64,000 nt of DNA from Synaphobranchus kaupii (GCA_029718625.1 CM056395.1:25878827-25942826); one strand, 5' to 3'. Shown: positions 44,498-57,796, counted from the stretch's first letter. The notes: generated by a model from the sequence alone, not told the origin. Numbers and translations are program-made.

Positions 44498-44705
44498 CCT
44501 GACATTTATATAGCGCCTTTCTCACACTTAAAGCACTTTACATTGATGAGGGGGAAACTCACCTCAACCACCACCAATGTGTTGCACCCACCTGGATGAT
44601 GCAACGGCAGCCATTTTGCACCAGAATGCTCACCACACATCAGCTGAGGTGGAGATGGAGAGAAGAATTTTAGCCAATTAAACTGGGGGCTTTGTTGTTA
44701 GAAAT
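44464..44705 (-). mobile_element. Interspersed fish repeat ending in (ATC)n
   Basis: After (GAT)n at 44464-44497 comes ATTTATATAGCGCCTTTCTC, CTTAAAGCACTTTACATTGA, CAACCACCACCAATGTGTTG, CACCTGGATGATGCAACGGC and CACATCAGCTGAGGTGGAGA. I recognise this order as a high-copy fish repeat. Read on the minus strand it ends in (ATC)n, like the 3' tail of a non-LTR element, so the minus strand is probably the sense strand. The class is not certain. Confidence 0.6.
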
Positions 44706-44709
44706 ACTC

Positions 44710-45890
44710 ATGGAAAGGTGGTTACAGTCATGAGTGGAACGGCACGCCATTCACAATAAAATATACTTTAAATAAACCATCAAATTTAATCTAACATCAC
44801 ACAACCATAATTCTTGGTTAGATTAGCTTCATTACAATTAACAAATAAATACACTATTTGCAAACAATTACTTAGTACAGAGGAAAATGTGTTACGGGGG
44901 GAATAAAAAACTTTTAGGGTTAAAAAACTTTGCCCATCCTGGTTGACATAAAATATTACTGCAGTACAGAACTATAAAATAGGGTTGAAATATGGTACAC
45001 ATAAAGAATTGAATTGTAAATAAGTCAATTATGCTATAAAGATTACTCATGGGAAAAGTGTCCTTGGAATTCAAAGTTAGGTTGTCATTTTGACCATTCC
45101 ACCTGAAGATGTTTAAAAATCTGTGACAGTCTGTATCCTAGAACATTGCACCCCGTACCTCAACATTAAATAGATTTACTGTGGGCTGTGACGCAAACAG
45201 CAAAAGCAATTTTACAGGTACATAGTCTTCCAAAAAATGGTTAAAAAAGGCAGGCCTGAGAGTGGATCTTACATGCTGGTGATTTTTCTGCCTTTTATAA
45301 ATTGGCAGGAATTACCTGTAGCTTATATTACAGCGATCCTAACAAGGTATGTCCACTTTACCTTCAGCTGCTCAGCTCACCTGCTTCCTGAACAGAGAAC
45401 ATGTGGAGCAGTATCGCAGTGTCACCTTGTGCAGGTATAAGTGCTCTATTTCACAGTCAACATTTAAAAAAACAAACACTTTAAGGGCTGTGCTTTGCAA
45501 GCCAATAGCTAATATTACAATTTGATATCTAACATAAATTCTCCTCTTCTTCTTTGCATTTTACTTCTATCACATCGTTGACTTATAAACAACTTGTGTT
45601 ACGCTACAAAACACAATTTAAACAGTAATACAACAGAGAAGACACCAGACAGTATCATTAATCATAACTGCTAAAACGGTTTAAACAGACAGCAGAAAGT
45701 CTAAAGCTAATTACATGTAATTTCGTGCCAAAAATGAATCTTCCCATACTCGTGTGTGTGTGTGTGTGTGTGTGTGTGGGAGGCGGGGGGGGAATGTTTA
45801 GCAGTAGAGCTAAGTATAGCATGGGATAGATGCTGAGACTATAATAAAATAAAATTTAAATAAAAGTAGTTTTTTTTTTTTCAAACGCAG
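44710..45890. other. Single-copy AT-rich DNA
   Basis: (TG)14 followed by a G-rich patch lies at 45751-45791. Nothing else is recognised. Confidence 0.45.
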
Positions 45891-45894
45891 GGTA

Positions 45895-46200
45895 AAGGAG
45901 TCCTGTCTTATATGGGCGGCGGCTTGGTTCCTCCGCTCCTTTGGGTCTGCCTCCGCGCTTATCATGGGGGAGAGACGTCGCCCCAGCGCGGGGGGCAGTT
46001 CGCGGTGGCGTGCGGGCCTCGCCTCATTTGCAAAACCTATAGAGCGCCCGCGAGGGGCCTTGACAAGATGATGGATCAGTTTTACCATATTGGCTTGTTG
46101 ATCCATATTCTCAGGAGTGCGTATTAGCATTTGCCATTCAGGTGTTGAGCCCTCAAGTCCTTTTCTGCTGATTAGTCGAATCCTTCAGGTCCCAATAATT
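45895..46200. other. GC-rich unique block
   Basis: CGGCGGCTTGG, CGTCGCCCCAGCGCGGGGGG and GAGCGCCCGCGAGGGG make this the second CpG-dense spot in the window, followed by ATTGGCTTGTTGATCC and TATTAGCATTTGCC. Both strands have short open frames without a recognised domain. It might be a regulatory element or a small CpG island. Confidence 0.35.
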
Positions 46201-47370
46201 AATGTTTAACATCAGACCTTGTCTGAGTCGGGGGTAAGGAGGAATGTGCAGGGGGGGATTGCAATGTTAAGTGCTCCAAACAGGTTGGGCCCTGGAGGTC
46301 TGGGGACTCGAGAAATCAATGCGCGTGGTTAACATCGCTGCCTTGGGAGAATGGGCTGGCCAAGCAGGCACAATTCTCCATGCGTACTGACGCTACCTTC
46401 CTCATTTGTTTTGTTTATTCCATTTTTAACACCAAAAAAAAAAAAAAAAAGAATAATCGTTTTTTTTTTTTTTTTTTACACCACTTATACAAGGTTACAT
46501 TCCTTTCCAAGGGCAAATGTTCAGCCCCCCCCCCCCCCACTGAAATTACATTAAATGCAATATTTAATTAACCGTGAATGATTTACACTCTGTAGGCTAG
46601 TGCATGCGCTTAAAGCTGAACTCAGAAGGCGCACAGAGCTAAACGTGACCTTGAATGTGCATAATCTGGAGTCTCCCTTTCAGCCGCAAGAACCGCATGT
46701 TTCCCAAGTGCCTTGCAGCAAGGCGGTGCTTTTGATTTAACCACTTATTTTACCCTTCTCTCCGATTATAGTTTGCGATTGTAACACGAACTAGGTCCCG
46801 ATCGCCTATCGATTCTGTCTTGTGAAAAACAACTCTCATTAAAATTCGATCACGTTGGTTCTCATGCAGCTTCATGTAATGGATTGTCTGTGCCTGTTAT
46901 CGGTTCTATCGCTAGGCTACCGTTTCTACCTTTTATCAGCTGGGTTTAAGGACTGGCTAAGGCTACGATGAATGCAAAGAGCTGAAGCACTGGCGCACAC
47001 TGGATGATACATTATTTGAAGCACAGTGTACAGCACAGCAAAGGGCAAAGTGTGAATCATCTTACGTCTAAGCGCTGTAGGCCCAGGACTGCCTGCGTCA
47101 ATGAGGAACGGCGTCATTATTAACGTTAGCATTCTGCTTAATGGCTACAGTAATAATACGCATCCTGAGGGTATGTTAGCATGTTCGTTCGCGAGCACAT
47201 CATGTAGAGTTTTCACCGCTAGATGTGGAGATTGTTCCCGATTTTCCTATTGCACTCTATGGAAAAATAAGTCACAACCTTTCAAGTGATCCATTCATAT
47301 ATCTACTGCATATCTGGCAGCAGAGCGATGGTTTAGGCTCGTTGGATACCTCAGACTCTTGATGATTTAC
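46200..47370. other. Single-copy DNA with poly-A, poly-T and poly-C tracts
   Basis: A run of A (46434-46450), a run of T (46461-46478) and a run of C (46525-46538) lie within 110 bp. The rest is unique with no supported gene. Confidence 0.45.
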
Positions 47371-47374
47371 AGCC

Positions 47375-47535
47375 ATTTAGCCAACCATTTAGTTCCATAC
47401 TATTCCCGTGTAATTTACATCTTAATCTAGTCCCACCCCCCATTCCCCATAGAGACCCATTCAAATGCAGAGAGGTTATAGTATCGCTTGTAAGAGTACC
47501 TGAAAATAAGATATCAAGAGTCTTTTGATATCCTT
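47375..47535 (-). repeat. Dispersed repeat C, copy 2
   Basis: Minus-strand copy of the repeat at 22750-22890: the same hairpin (GATATCAAGAGTCTTTTGAT), GTATCGCTTGTAAGAGTACC and CCATTCAAATGCAGAGAGGT. The two copies continue differently on both sides, which fixes the approximate element borders. Confidence 0.75.
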
Positions 47536-47559
47536 TTATACCGAGTAATGATTGAATCA

Positions 47560-47815
47560 CCTGTTTACCTGTGGAATGTTCCAAACAGGTGTTTTTTGAA
47601 CTGTCCCAACGTTCCTGGAACGTGTTGCAGGCATCGGCATTAGCGTATATTTACAAAAATCAATAAAGTTGATAAGGTAAAACATTAAATATTTTTTCTT
47701 TGTACTGCTTTCAATTAAATATATGTAAAAGAGAATTTACGAAACACTGCTTTCTGCTTTTATGTGCATTTTACATACTGTCCCAACTTTTTTGGAATTG
47801 GGGTTTGTATATAAA
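47560..47815 (+). mobile_element. DNA-transposon 3' terminal region
   Basis: CAAACAGGTGTTTTTTGAAC, GGAACGTGTTGCAGGCATC, AATCAATAAAGTTGATAAGG, and the terminus CTGTCCCAACTTTTTTGGAA followed by TTGGGG correspond to a high-copy fish transposon end known to me from memory. No transposase frame is left. Superfamily not assigned. Confidence 0.55.
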
Positions 47816-47819
47816 AAGT

Positions 47820-50670
47820 CACAGTTATGGCAGCTACATGTGTTATAAACTGCCTAGTTCCTGAATTCCAACTGCAGTGGCAAGCAGAGTCCTTGGGCAT
47901 ATTAATTAATGGCATTATCAAAAATCATTTTGCCAGATAAAATCTCCCATGAGCTAAGCTCTGCTTTCACAGAGTCAGTAATTCTACAGATCATTGATTG
48001 GATTTTTTTTTTTTACAAAGGAGCAAATGTACTTCACAGGAATGTTTGTCTTGAATCAGATTAAGCATTTCTTTTTTGCTTCGAGTGGTATGTTTTTAAA
48101 TTCATGGAACAATAAGAAAATGTATATCTTGGAAAAAGAGGCTAGGTGACTATTAAATTTATAAAGCCATACACTCTTTTTCTCACAAGGTTACCACATC
48201 TTACAATGACTAAGTTAAGATGGCTGAAATTGACCTGGTAGAGTTGAAGGTGGCTTATGTATAACAACACACTACCAATACTTGGGAAACACAGGTAGTA
48301 GCACTGTGCAAATCACAGCAGAAACAAAACTACACACCAACACTGCTGGTGCACATTTAATACCATAGGGTGCATATTTTACTTTACCTCCATAATCCCT
48401 CAGTTTGTTTAAAATTATTATTCTTAGACACCCATGTCTAATTTAAATGGCCATTGGGAGGTTTGGAGAACTTAAGGGTGCTATCTGGACATCTAAAAAT
48501 CTGGTGCTATCTGGAAAGCTAGGATTCAACTCACCTGGGAATCAAACATAGAACCTTCTGGATCTGAGCTCCGTTCATTATGCCATCGACTGCTTTTGTC
48601 CTCCCACTGTCGTTTTGACCAGGCAGGGAACCAGCCATGTGTATTCCTGTGTGATCACAAGACAGGCCTTTAATACCAGCAGAAAGCATGAACATGTAAT
48701 TTTACACACTTTTATTGTGTCTACTCTCTTTAGAAATGTGGATCAATGAGCAGGTAATACATTATTGGGAAAATAAATGGCCCACAGGTACATCCATTTA
48801 AGTATTGTCAGTATGTTTCCCAACCATTAGCCAAAAGCTAGCTACGTATCTATGCTTATTCCTCAGTGTAAGATTCCAACCACAGCCACAGCCCAACGGT
48901 GCATGTACACACATTGTTCTACAACTGATCGACCCACTTACATCATACACAGTCACTTAATATGCACTACTATTAACTCATTATTACATTTGCAATATAC
49001 ATAATCTGTATTCATTGACCTGTATGGTAAAATGCACAATTAAATAGATTCACTAATTGCTACCATCCATCAGAATCATTTCCAAAACATTCCGCCAGCT
49101 TTGCTAAGCTTAATCAAGCTTAGTCAAGAGAAAGAATGACCTTTTGGTTGTTTTAGGTTCTTGTAACACATTTAGTCTGTCTGTTTCCTGGGCTCCAATC
49201 TCCTTTCCCCTTTTTCTACACTGAATTTGTGACAAATGCATTCACCACTGAAGCTGCAGTGCATTCATACCCAGTATAGCCTGAGGGTGACATAGACCGG
49301 TTTGGGCTAAATGGAAAATGTGTGAGTTTCACAGGCTTTTTATATGAAATGCACACACTTTCCTATGCATTTTGCACTCTAGGCTGGAAATGCCCAGATG
49401 TTTGAAATTTCTGATCAATGTTTGTATTTCATTTCATAAAATTTTTCTGCAGTATTACGCAAAGCTTAAATAGCGTAGGGAAAGTTGATAACAGATTTAG
49501 GGACAGGTGACACTAGTCAATAAAAAGCTAATACAAGGCATTTTAGCTTCCAAAATTCCCATTTATCTTGTGGATAAAACTGGATACTGCAGGAAATCAG
49601 GATATTAGATGTCAAACATACAAAGTACAAGAAAGGTTTTGCATTTCACAAAAAAAAAACTTCAAACCCCAGAATGGAAACAGACAGGGACACGGAATTA
49701 CACCTGGATCCCATGGACATACGCAGGTAAAACAAGTTCATTTCCAGATGGTCCTGTGATATGGTTTCTGGTCTGTGGTCGAGAGATGAAAAGTGCTCTC
49801 GTGTTGGTGAATTGACCTGCTCTGAAGAATTCGTTGTGTACGGCAGCACAGTCCCACGGGCTTCTGATTTTTTTTTTTTTTATGTAGCTGCATTTGCAGT
49901 CTACCAGGGAAAAATTGGATCAACAGTTCAATAATCCAACTCAAAGATATCAGCCACGGTATCTAAGCAATCACATCAGCGACACAGCAAGCAGGCTTTG
50001 ATGCCTGTTTTTAAAGGGAAATTGATCAAATACATCAGTGTGAAGCGTTGCTATGGTTCTCATTTTCATTTTCAGTCAGCGCTCCGCACTTTCCCTTTAT
50101 AAAAATGATCAATGTATCAACATCGAGTAGATGTCACCGATGGCATGTATGCTGACTGCGGATCTTTGCGATGTGTGCTCTCAGGTATTTCCCCCCCGCC
50201 CGCTACCTGTTAAATCCACCATTCGTTTACCGATCACAGCTGCTTCCGTCAACGTTTCCGCCAAGATTGCGCCCGATATCGAGCACTGGGGTTTTGAGCG
50301 AGGCAAAGAGCCTTATTTCCGAAATGCCTGCATACCTGCGTCCGGCCATTTCTCCTCTACAGTGTGAACAGGGAATGCAGGCGGCATTTGGCATTCAATT
50401 ATCCCCTCAGAAATACTAAACAAAATCGGTAACATTTCCTAAATGGGTATATTTTGCGTGACCTTTCATTTGAAACATTTTTTTTGCAACGTTGTTTTTG
50501 TTCCATCCTTTTTAACCTTTAAATGACAACCATGTATACTAGGTTGCACCTGATACAACTAAATCCACTTATTCCTTATTTCACAAAATACACATCTGCC
50601 TTTATTTCACTTTTCCTTCCGGTTTAGTCCTGTTTAACTCTTGGGTGACTGGTAGTGATGCCACTGTTTC
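47820..50670. other. Repeat-poor single-copy DNA
   Basis: Nearly 2.9 kb contain only short homopolymers and one MITE fragment (48338-48372). The frames at 49568-49944 and 50131-50419 overlap on different strands and frames and show no domain. The segment 49960-50420 has raised CpG and could be regulatory. Confidence 0.4.
48338..48372 (-). mobile_element. Fragment of MITE family A
   Basis: AACACTGCTGGTGCACATTT, AATACCATAGGGTG matches the complement of the right half of copy 1 (CACCATAAGGTGTTAAATGT, ACACCAGCAGTGTT at about 12439-12472) with few changes. The other half is not recognisable. Confidence 0.55.
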
Positions 50671-50673
50671 TCA

Positions 50674-50896
50674 TTAAAGGTTGTATCAGCGATTTTGGGT
50701 GGAAACATAAATGATCACATTCATCTGATTTTTCCTCACGATCCGCTAGCTGCCCGCCCCATAAGCAGGCCGTCAAAAAACCGCGTCTCTGTAGGCAGCC
50801 TATGCTCCGAGATCGTACACAAAAACAATGGTACTACCAACTACTCAAAACCAAAATAAACAGTATTCCAACCAATCACAATGATCTGCACAAACG
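50674..50896 (+). repeat. Left arm of 223-bp inverted repeat
   Basis: Starts TTAAAGGTTGTATC and ends TCTGCACAAACG. Pairs with 51065-51287. Confidence 0.9.
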
Positions 50897-51064
50897 CTAA
50901 TACTCTTATCTCGCTGAAATCTTGACGGATTTACAAACGGTTTGGTTTCTTACAAACGTTATTAACGTGGTTATAATTCTGGATGCTTGAACACTATTTT
51001 TTAAAACATAACATAATTATTCATAAGTATGTTTGTTTGGGATTTCGCTTCAGAAGTGACGTCA

Positions 51065-51287
51065 CGTTTGTGCAGATCATTGTGATTGGTTGGAATACTG
51101 TTTATTTTGGTTTTGAGTAGTTGGCAGTACCATTGTTTTTGTGTACGATCTCGGAGCATAGGCTGCCTACAGAGACGCGGTTTTTTGACGGCCTGCTTAT
51201 GGGGCGGGCAGCTAGCGGATCGTGAGGAAAAATCAGATGAATGTGATCATTTATGTTTCCACCCAAAATCGCTGATACAACCTTTAA
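51065..51287 (-). repeat. Right arm of 223-bp inverted repeat
   Basis: Starts CGTTTGTGCAGATC and ends GATACAACCTTTAA. It is the complement of 50674-50896 apart from one base. Confidence 0.9.
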
Positions 51288-51289
51288 GA

Positions 51290-51733
<444 letters not shown>

Positions 51734-51739
51734 ACTCGG

Positions 51740-53330
51740 GCAACAACACGTCAAAGGCTTGTCACGCTTGATGGAATGACTGGTACCCCTGGTTCTGTGG
51801 CGCCGGATTGGGAATCGATTGGGAGGCGTTTATCAAATCTCTCTACTTTGGCTTGTGACAACATCACTTTCCTTTCCAGAGTCTTGTGCAGAACAAAATG
51901 GATTTCGGCATTTTGGAGGGGGGGGGCAGGGTTGTAATTTTAGGCCCCTTTGCAACAAATATCAAGATACAACAGTTTGTTGAAATATAACATCCAGAGG
52001 TAATGAAATGCAACCTCTGGAGGCCTAAAGACACTGCACAAGCTGTTTTGGGCTTACTTGAAATGCATTTACTTACTTTAGGCCCCCAAATGTGCCTATA
52101 ACAGCCATTGTGAAGCTGGTAGGTAGTAAGTCGTAAACTTCTGTAAACACCTAAAATGTCCCTCATCGTACAAAAAAAACAAAAAAACACTTGGGCCAAT
52201 CAAAAAACATACACTAAGGCTGAAATAATATCAAAAACCACCAAAAACGGAATTATCCGTTGACACAAAAACATTACAATGATATCAGCGCGTACTGAAA
52301 ACTGACTCGATATATTAAAAATCTTAAATTTTCAGTGCATGAAAATATATTTGAAATATTTAGTCTTACATATATACAAAAAGAAGAACACTTGCTCGGA
52401 AGGTTCCTTACACAACTAACTGTAGATCCTCTTTATCTGTGAATTTCCATACACCACTCTCTCTAACCCCTTGTCATACAGCTCCAACAAACACTGGCTG
52501 AGCTGTAAATATCAGTCGTTCCCATAAACAAGCCACGCCTGTCTGCCTTGTGATTCACTTGCCATTTTGTTTTTCAGATTTAGGACAAACAAGAAAAGGA
52601 AAGGAAAGGAAAGGTGCTCACTACTCCGCAGGTTAAATCCCATGATGTCTTGAGTCAAACTCGCTCATTTAAAAACTATATAAATCCTCAGTGGACAGAG
52701 TATCTCCTTTATAACGGATTATCGACCACTGCGACAGAGACCTTGACCTGGTCTGGCTGGTTGGCTTCACTTGAGCCTTCGCTGACAAATTAGTGAGGTC
52801 ATTGCAACTTGACCTCTGCATGACCTCAGAAATTCCAAAAACCAGATAGGTTTATTGTCCTCCCATGGGGATATTACATACACATAAAAGAAAACACTGC
52901 AGCGTGCATCGCGGAAAAGACACGCACATCCTAACGACACAGTCGATAGGACAACCTTAGCAAACAGCCACATTCGCATGCAAGAACATCACCACTACCG
53001 GAATGTTCTACGAAAGACGTAGGGCACGGATGCTGCTGTCATTGTCAATGCAATTATGAATACAAGGAAAGACATTGCTTCCAATATAAATTACAGTAGA
53101 TTTAATTGATGTTACAAGCTTTAGCATGACAATAAGCCTGATGGTAAAGCGGGACCCACACAACAATGCACAGCTCTATCGTAAGTTAATTTCAAGCAGT
53201 CAATATTTAAATCAGATGTCTAATAACATTCGCTTGCTTGGCGTCTCTGTCGGACATCTATTTTTAAATGTTTCAGGAGCAACGGCATATCCATAATCTC
53301 AATTTTGCATACCAGGTTTGGTGGAATATT
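51740..53330. other. Single-copy DNA
   Basis: Short AAAGG repeats lie near 52590-52613. No gene is supported. Confidence 0.45.
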
Positions 53331-53339
53331 CATAACCAG

Positions 53340-54335
53340 GGCGTGCACAGAATATGTGGATCAAACTACTTCATCCAGGAGGCTAACAATGACAGAATCA
53401 TCAGCAAATGTCATCTTTATGTTGGCTATGGCAATCATTAGTGTACAGAATGTATAACGGGGATGAGAGAACACTGTGGCCCTATGGCAACCCTGGAGAG
53501 GAGGCCATAAGATCAGACAGGCAGCCATAGGCCTTAATCCTGTGTTATAAAATCCAGTATCCAACCAACAATTTTAAAATCCGTACCAAAATTGGCAATA
53601 CGTTTCTTTGCTAAAATATGTGGTTGAATAGTGTTAAAAGCAGACGAGAAATCGATCTTAGCATGTGTCTTAGAACCTTCTAGATGTTTTAATGCAATGT
53701 TTAGCAATGTGGCAGTTACATCCTCTACTCCCCATTTGGCCTGGCAAACAAACCATAGCAGGTCCATCAAGTCTTTTTTTTTCCCCAATAAAAATAAATC
53801 TTCACCAACGACTCAAATCATTTCCTAACTAACTAGAATGGCACTCAGAGATGGTATACCCGTGGCGTGTGCTAATCTGCATCCCTGAACGCAATATCCG
53901 TGGCGTGTGCTAATCTCCATCCCTGAACACAATACCCGTGGCGTGTGCTAATCTGCATCCCTGAACGCAATATCCGTGGCGTGTGCTAATCTCCATCCCT
54001 GAACGCAATATCCGTGGCGTGTGCTAATCTCCATCCCTGAACGCAATATGCATGTGGCTAAAACTTTGATCTTGTGCTGTGAAGTCGGGCATTGACTGAT
54101 TGGGAAAAAAGTCCAGGGTTTCATCACAATCAAAGTATAATTGTTGGAGTTATGGATGATAGGGACACAAACACAGACAGACAGATGTGGGGACTCTACA
54201 GTGGCCTGTTTCCAGAGCTCGGGCACTATCTGCAGACAGAGTGACATCAGGAAGACGCCGCTGATCACCGAGCCTTGCTGTTCAACACACAGCTTCAGAA
54301 GAACACCTCCTATCCCATCTGCCCCCACCCCCGTG
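53340..54335 (-). pseudogene. Rex1-like LINE reverse transcriptase fossil
   Basis: On the minus strand, from right to left, the RT motifs of a fish LINE appear in order but in different frames: GADGIGGVLLKLC and VPELWKQATV (54240-54328), VMKPWTFF (about 54110), QAKWGVEDVTATLLNIALKH with SSAFNTIQPHILA (53590-53745), GILDFITQD (53534 region read in another frame), VLSSPLYILYTNDC (about 53435-53490, after an in-frame stop) and FADDSVIVSLL (about 53365-53400), the last being the catalytic FADD. The protein pattern recalls the Rex1/Babar group. Several frameshifts, a stop and a 38-bp tandem array inserted at 53857-54048 show that it is long dead. No endonuclease or 3' tail could be identified. Confidence 0.75.
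53857..54048. repeat. 38-bp minisatellite, 5 copies
   Basis: The unit TATCCGTGGCGTGTGCTAAT plus CTCCATCCCTGAACGCAA is repeated five times, with ATCTGCATC or ATCTCCATC variants alternating in part. It lies between two parts of the reverse-strand LINE RT and so interrupts that relic. Confidence 0.95.
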
Positions 54336-54339
54336 CCTT

Positions 54340-56445
54340 TTCTCTACTTAGCACTGTCTCTTATCCTTTCTGTTTGCATGGTCCATGGGTTGTCTAACAA
54401 ATAATTTTTTCTTGTTCTAAATATTGGAGCCATTTTACTTTGTGCTTTATATTTAGTACTTTTTTTTCTATATATTTATTTTCTATTTCATTTTGTGTGC
54501 AGAAATGTGGAATGTTTAAATATGGATTATGTATACGAATGCTGCTTATAATTTGACCATGCTTATGAATGCATTATGGAGTTGCTCCATAATGCATATT
54601 GGTTGCTTGGAGTTGCTTGGGGCATTTTTGACTTACATAAACAGTAGACCCGCAAAAGGTGAAAGCCTAACAACGCATAATGGAAAACTGGTCCTGCCCT
54701 CGGGGTGGAAAATAATAACCTTTTCAATGTACCTTTGACTCCAGGTAACTGTTCATGAGGCTAAGAGGGTTAAAGCTACATGATCCTGATGTGTCAGGCT
54801 CATAGCGTGTCTCCAGACCTCTAACGCCCCTGTATAACTCAGTCTCCCCATATGCGGGGCCATTTAGATATATGTATGTGAGAGATCCAAAATGGCCCCT
54901 CATATATCCGTGCTTGTTCTGCTATCTCTCTGGTCCTGCAAAGGACACTGCCCTGACATTGCAGCTCTGAGGAGCTCTGAGCAGAGCGCTCTGAACACAG
55001 CTAGCCGCGGTGATATCAAATTAAAAAGAGTTATGTCATTTTTTAATTGCATTCGCTAAGCTTAATTAGACAATGTTTTTTCCTCCCCCCTTCTGTAAGT
55101 CAAAGAAAACTTAGGACCATGAGATAAACTTGAAAAACGATGCCGGCTCCATATTCTGGTACTAAATCACGGGATATCAGTCAGTTTTAAGCTGCGCTCA
55201 CTTGGATAAGGTAGATCCAGTCATCGAGGCCTCCAGCACTCACCACCATGGAAAGGCTTCCTGATGGCGATTTGGCCCAGTGACCTTTGTCACAGTGCCA
55301 AGTGCATGCTGGGACAGTTTTATTTTGAGTGTATCAAGGGGCACGCCTTTACACACAAGTAACATTTCTGCAGACCGCTCACAATTTTAAAAGAAGCATA
55401 AATTTTCATATATATATTCCAAATTAATCCTTACACATGAATGTATGCTGGGGTTAGCACCATGTTTCCCTGAATATTCACAGGTAGGGTTTTCAAAAAC
55501 GTTAAAAATAAGAATATTTAAAAAAATGCATTTTACCCCAGTCTAAATGTTTTGATGAATATTTCATGGAAAATGACCAGTGAGTTTGATATCTTGTTTC
55601 TGCAGACAATCTTTGCAGCTGCCTTCCATATCGTCACACGGAACACCTCACCAACCTTTCGAATAAATCAACCCTTTAAGATGCTGATCGAATTTGGTCT
55701 TTGTTCCATAAAACATCCAGACAAACCAATTAGAGGGGTTCCTGGCATAGACCCCCTTGCATGAATCACAGCTGATGATGGTGTAAAATCAGAATGACAC
55801 TAATTTAGTTGGTTATGTTCGCGCGTTCCCCGATCCTGCACAGTACGGTGTAAGGGGATAGGCACTGTATGGAAATGAATTAGGAAAACAGCCAGAGAAA
55901 GGCACCTGTGACAGAATGATCCAACATTCCTCAGAATGTGCTTGAGGTTAAACATCGTTGCAACGATTGTCGTTTTACACGTTTGTGCTTTAGTTCATTT
56001 GGATGTTCGGGCTTCTCCACTCATAAATATATGTATGGAGACGCTCATAGCAATGCTTTATATACAGCGAGAGCACAAGGGGCAAGAATGAGTCAATTAG
56101 CCTGAAGCAGAAGTGACCGCAGGGTGTGCTGGCTTTATAGTTACTCAGCACTTAACTGATGAAATAAAGCAGCCGTTCACGCAGTTAAATCACCTGACCT
56201 GGTTCCTTGGGACTAAATGTAGTCCTGATTTTCGGTTTAAAACTAAAAGCAAGCTACCCTCTGGATCTCAAAGCTCAACATTGGCCATGCCTAACTGAGC
56301 TAGAGAAGAAGCTTTAGAAACATACCTCTATTGGGCATTTCTTAATTTTCAACAACCATAAATATGACTGGTTTGACAGTACTAATTTGGTACACAGAAA
56401 CTCATTCTCTTTTGAAATACATGATGTCAAGCCTTAGCTTCTGTT
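54340..56445. other. Single-copy DNA
   Basis: Two kilobases without recognised elements. The right part 55000-56110 is even in composition with TAAT/ATTA cores. No exon is supported. Confidence 0.45.
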
Positions 56446-56450
56446 ATCCC

Positions 56451-56626
56451 CAGGGTGCATCCCAATATTCTTCACTCCCCACCTCCTTTCCTGCACTCGT
56501 CTCCTCCACTAGTCTCCTACCCGGAAGTATGAAAAACTGCCTGTACGTTTCAAGTACAAGTAGGAGAAGAGGAGGTGGTAGTGGTGGAAAGGAGGATACA
56601 TTTTTTGAGTATTGGGACGCACCAAC
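56451..56626. mobile_element. Palindromic MITE, about 175 bp
   Basis: The left end CAGGGTGCATCCCAATATTC and the complement of the right end GGTGCGTCCCAATACTC match, and the inner CACCTCCTTTCC and CTCCTAC blocks pair with GGAAAGGAGG and GTAGGAG, so the element is almost one hairpin. Short frames on both strands here are not genes. No clear target duplication. Confidence 0.75.
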
Positions 56627-56629
56627 AGA

Positions 56630-57795
56630 CTCCAAACAGACATTGATCCTTCATGTGCAGCTGGTGCTGTGTACCTCCATTGACCAGTAGAAGGCGCTGG
56701 TGAGTAATGAGACACCTTGTCCCAAAACAATACTGGCCAAGAAACAAGAACAATGCTTTTAGGAGCATGCCTTGAATTCTGCATTGGAGTTAATAAGGAT
56801 AACACAATTTGGGGGTCAAGAGATGTGCTCTCCAAGCATGTTTCAGCATTTGAATACATTTTCTGCTGAAAATGGCTGCACGTTATTCCCATTCAGACAC
56901 AGTGAGTCCCTGAGGCCTGCTATCAAATCCTGATTGTACCAATGGCCATTATGAAATCCTTATAAGATGGTGCATTATTGATTATAAGATCTCCCAAGAA
57001 TGGAGGGTGTCATTCAGCAGGGTGAGCCCTACATCATTGCATGAGAGCAACTCTTCTGTTCAACCGGGAACTGGGAGTCTCTCTGCGCTAACTATGCAAT
57101 AAGTGTACTGCTTGAACTTATTACCGCAGCTCAACAGAATGCTATTCAATTCGGAAGTGAAGACTTAAAAAAGGTGTGATTAGATACCATTTTATATAAC
57201 CACTCCATCCCAAGTTTCGTCCATTCCCTTGCCAACTGGGTCTGAAAAAGCACTAGAGAGATTAAATCCCGGTCTGTTTTTCTTTCTCAACGAGCTGCAC
57301 CCTCTCACAGAGCGTTTAATTATCCCTCGTCCCTGGTTTAGTTATAAATTGTTCTTTATTGCCGCGCTTTAATCAGAATAAATCCTCAGGCCTATTCAAC
57401 GCCCGGACGCTCTGCTATTGATTTACATGCATTATCCGCAAGACTTTAGTTCCACTGCCCTGCATGGACATGTCTCCTATGGGAGACCTCTCTGGCAGTC
57501 TCCTATTTCATACATCCATCTTTAGGCAACGTGAATGCAAGCGGAGACCCCTTCGCTTAATACCGCAGATGCAAGGGCACATATTTTTGGAAGCAATTTT
57601 TTGCCTGAGAGCATCGCTTCCCTGTGAGATCTTATTTATTGCACCTCTGATTAACTGTGTTTTTCTTATCTCACGAGTCCCACGAGGTAAGATGTCTTTT
57701 TCCAGGAAGACCTGGTCAAGATAGTAGCAGCCATAAAAAAAAAGGCTTTTTGATGTCAAAGACACATACAACAGTAAGAGTAGCAGCCCGGAGAG
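56630..57795. other. Single-copy DNA
   Basis: No recognised element. Frames at 57464-57724 and on the opposite strand have no known domain. Confidence 0.45.
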
Positions 57796-57796
57796 C

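Larger units (their letters stand above)
50674..51287. mobile_element. TTAA foldback element with 223-bp inverted arms
   Basis: The left arm (50674-50896) and right arm (51065-51287) are inverted copies of 223 bp. Read base by base I find one mismatch (ACTACC against ACTGCC). The outer ends are TTAAAGGTTGTATCAGCG and its complement, so the element may sit on a duplicated TTAA target as piggyBac and Kolobok elements do. The unpaired centre is 168 bp and contains no transposase. The frame at 51086-51427 runs across the right arm and is not a gene. Near-identity of the arms implies recent insertion or recent arm-to-arm conversion. Confidence 0.85.
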
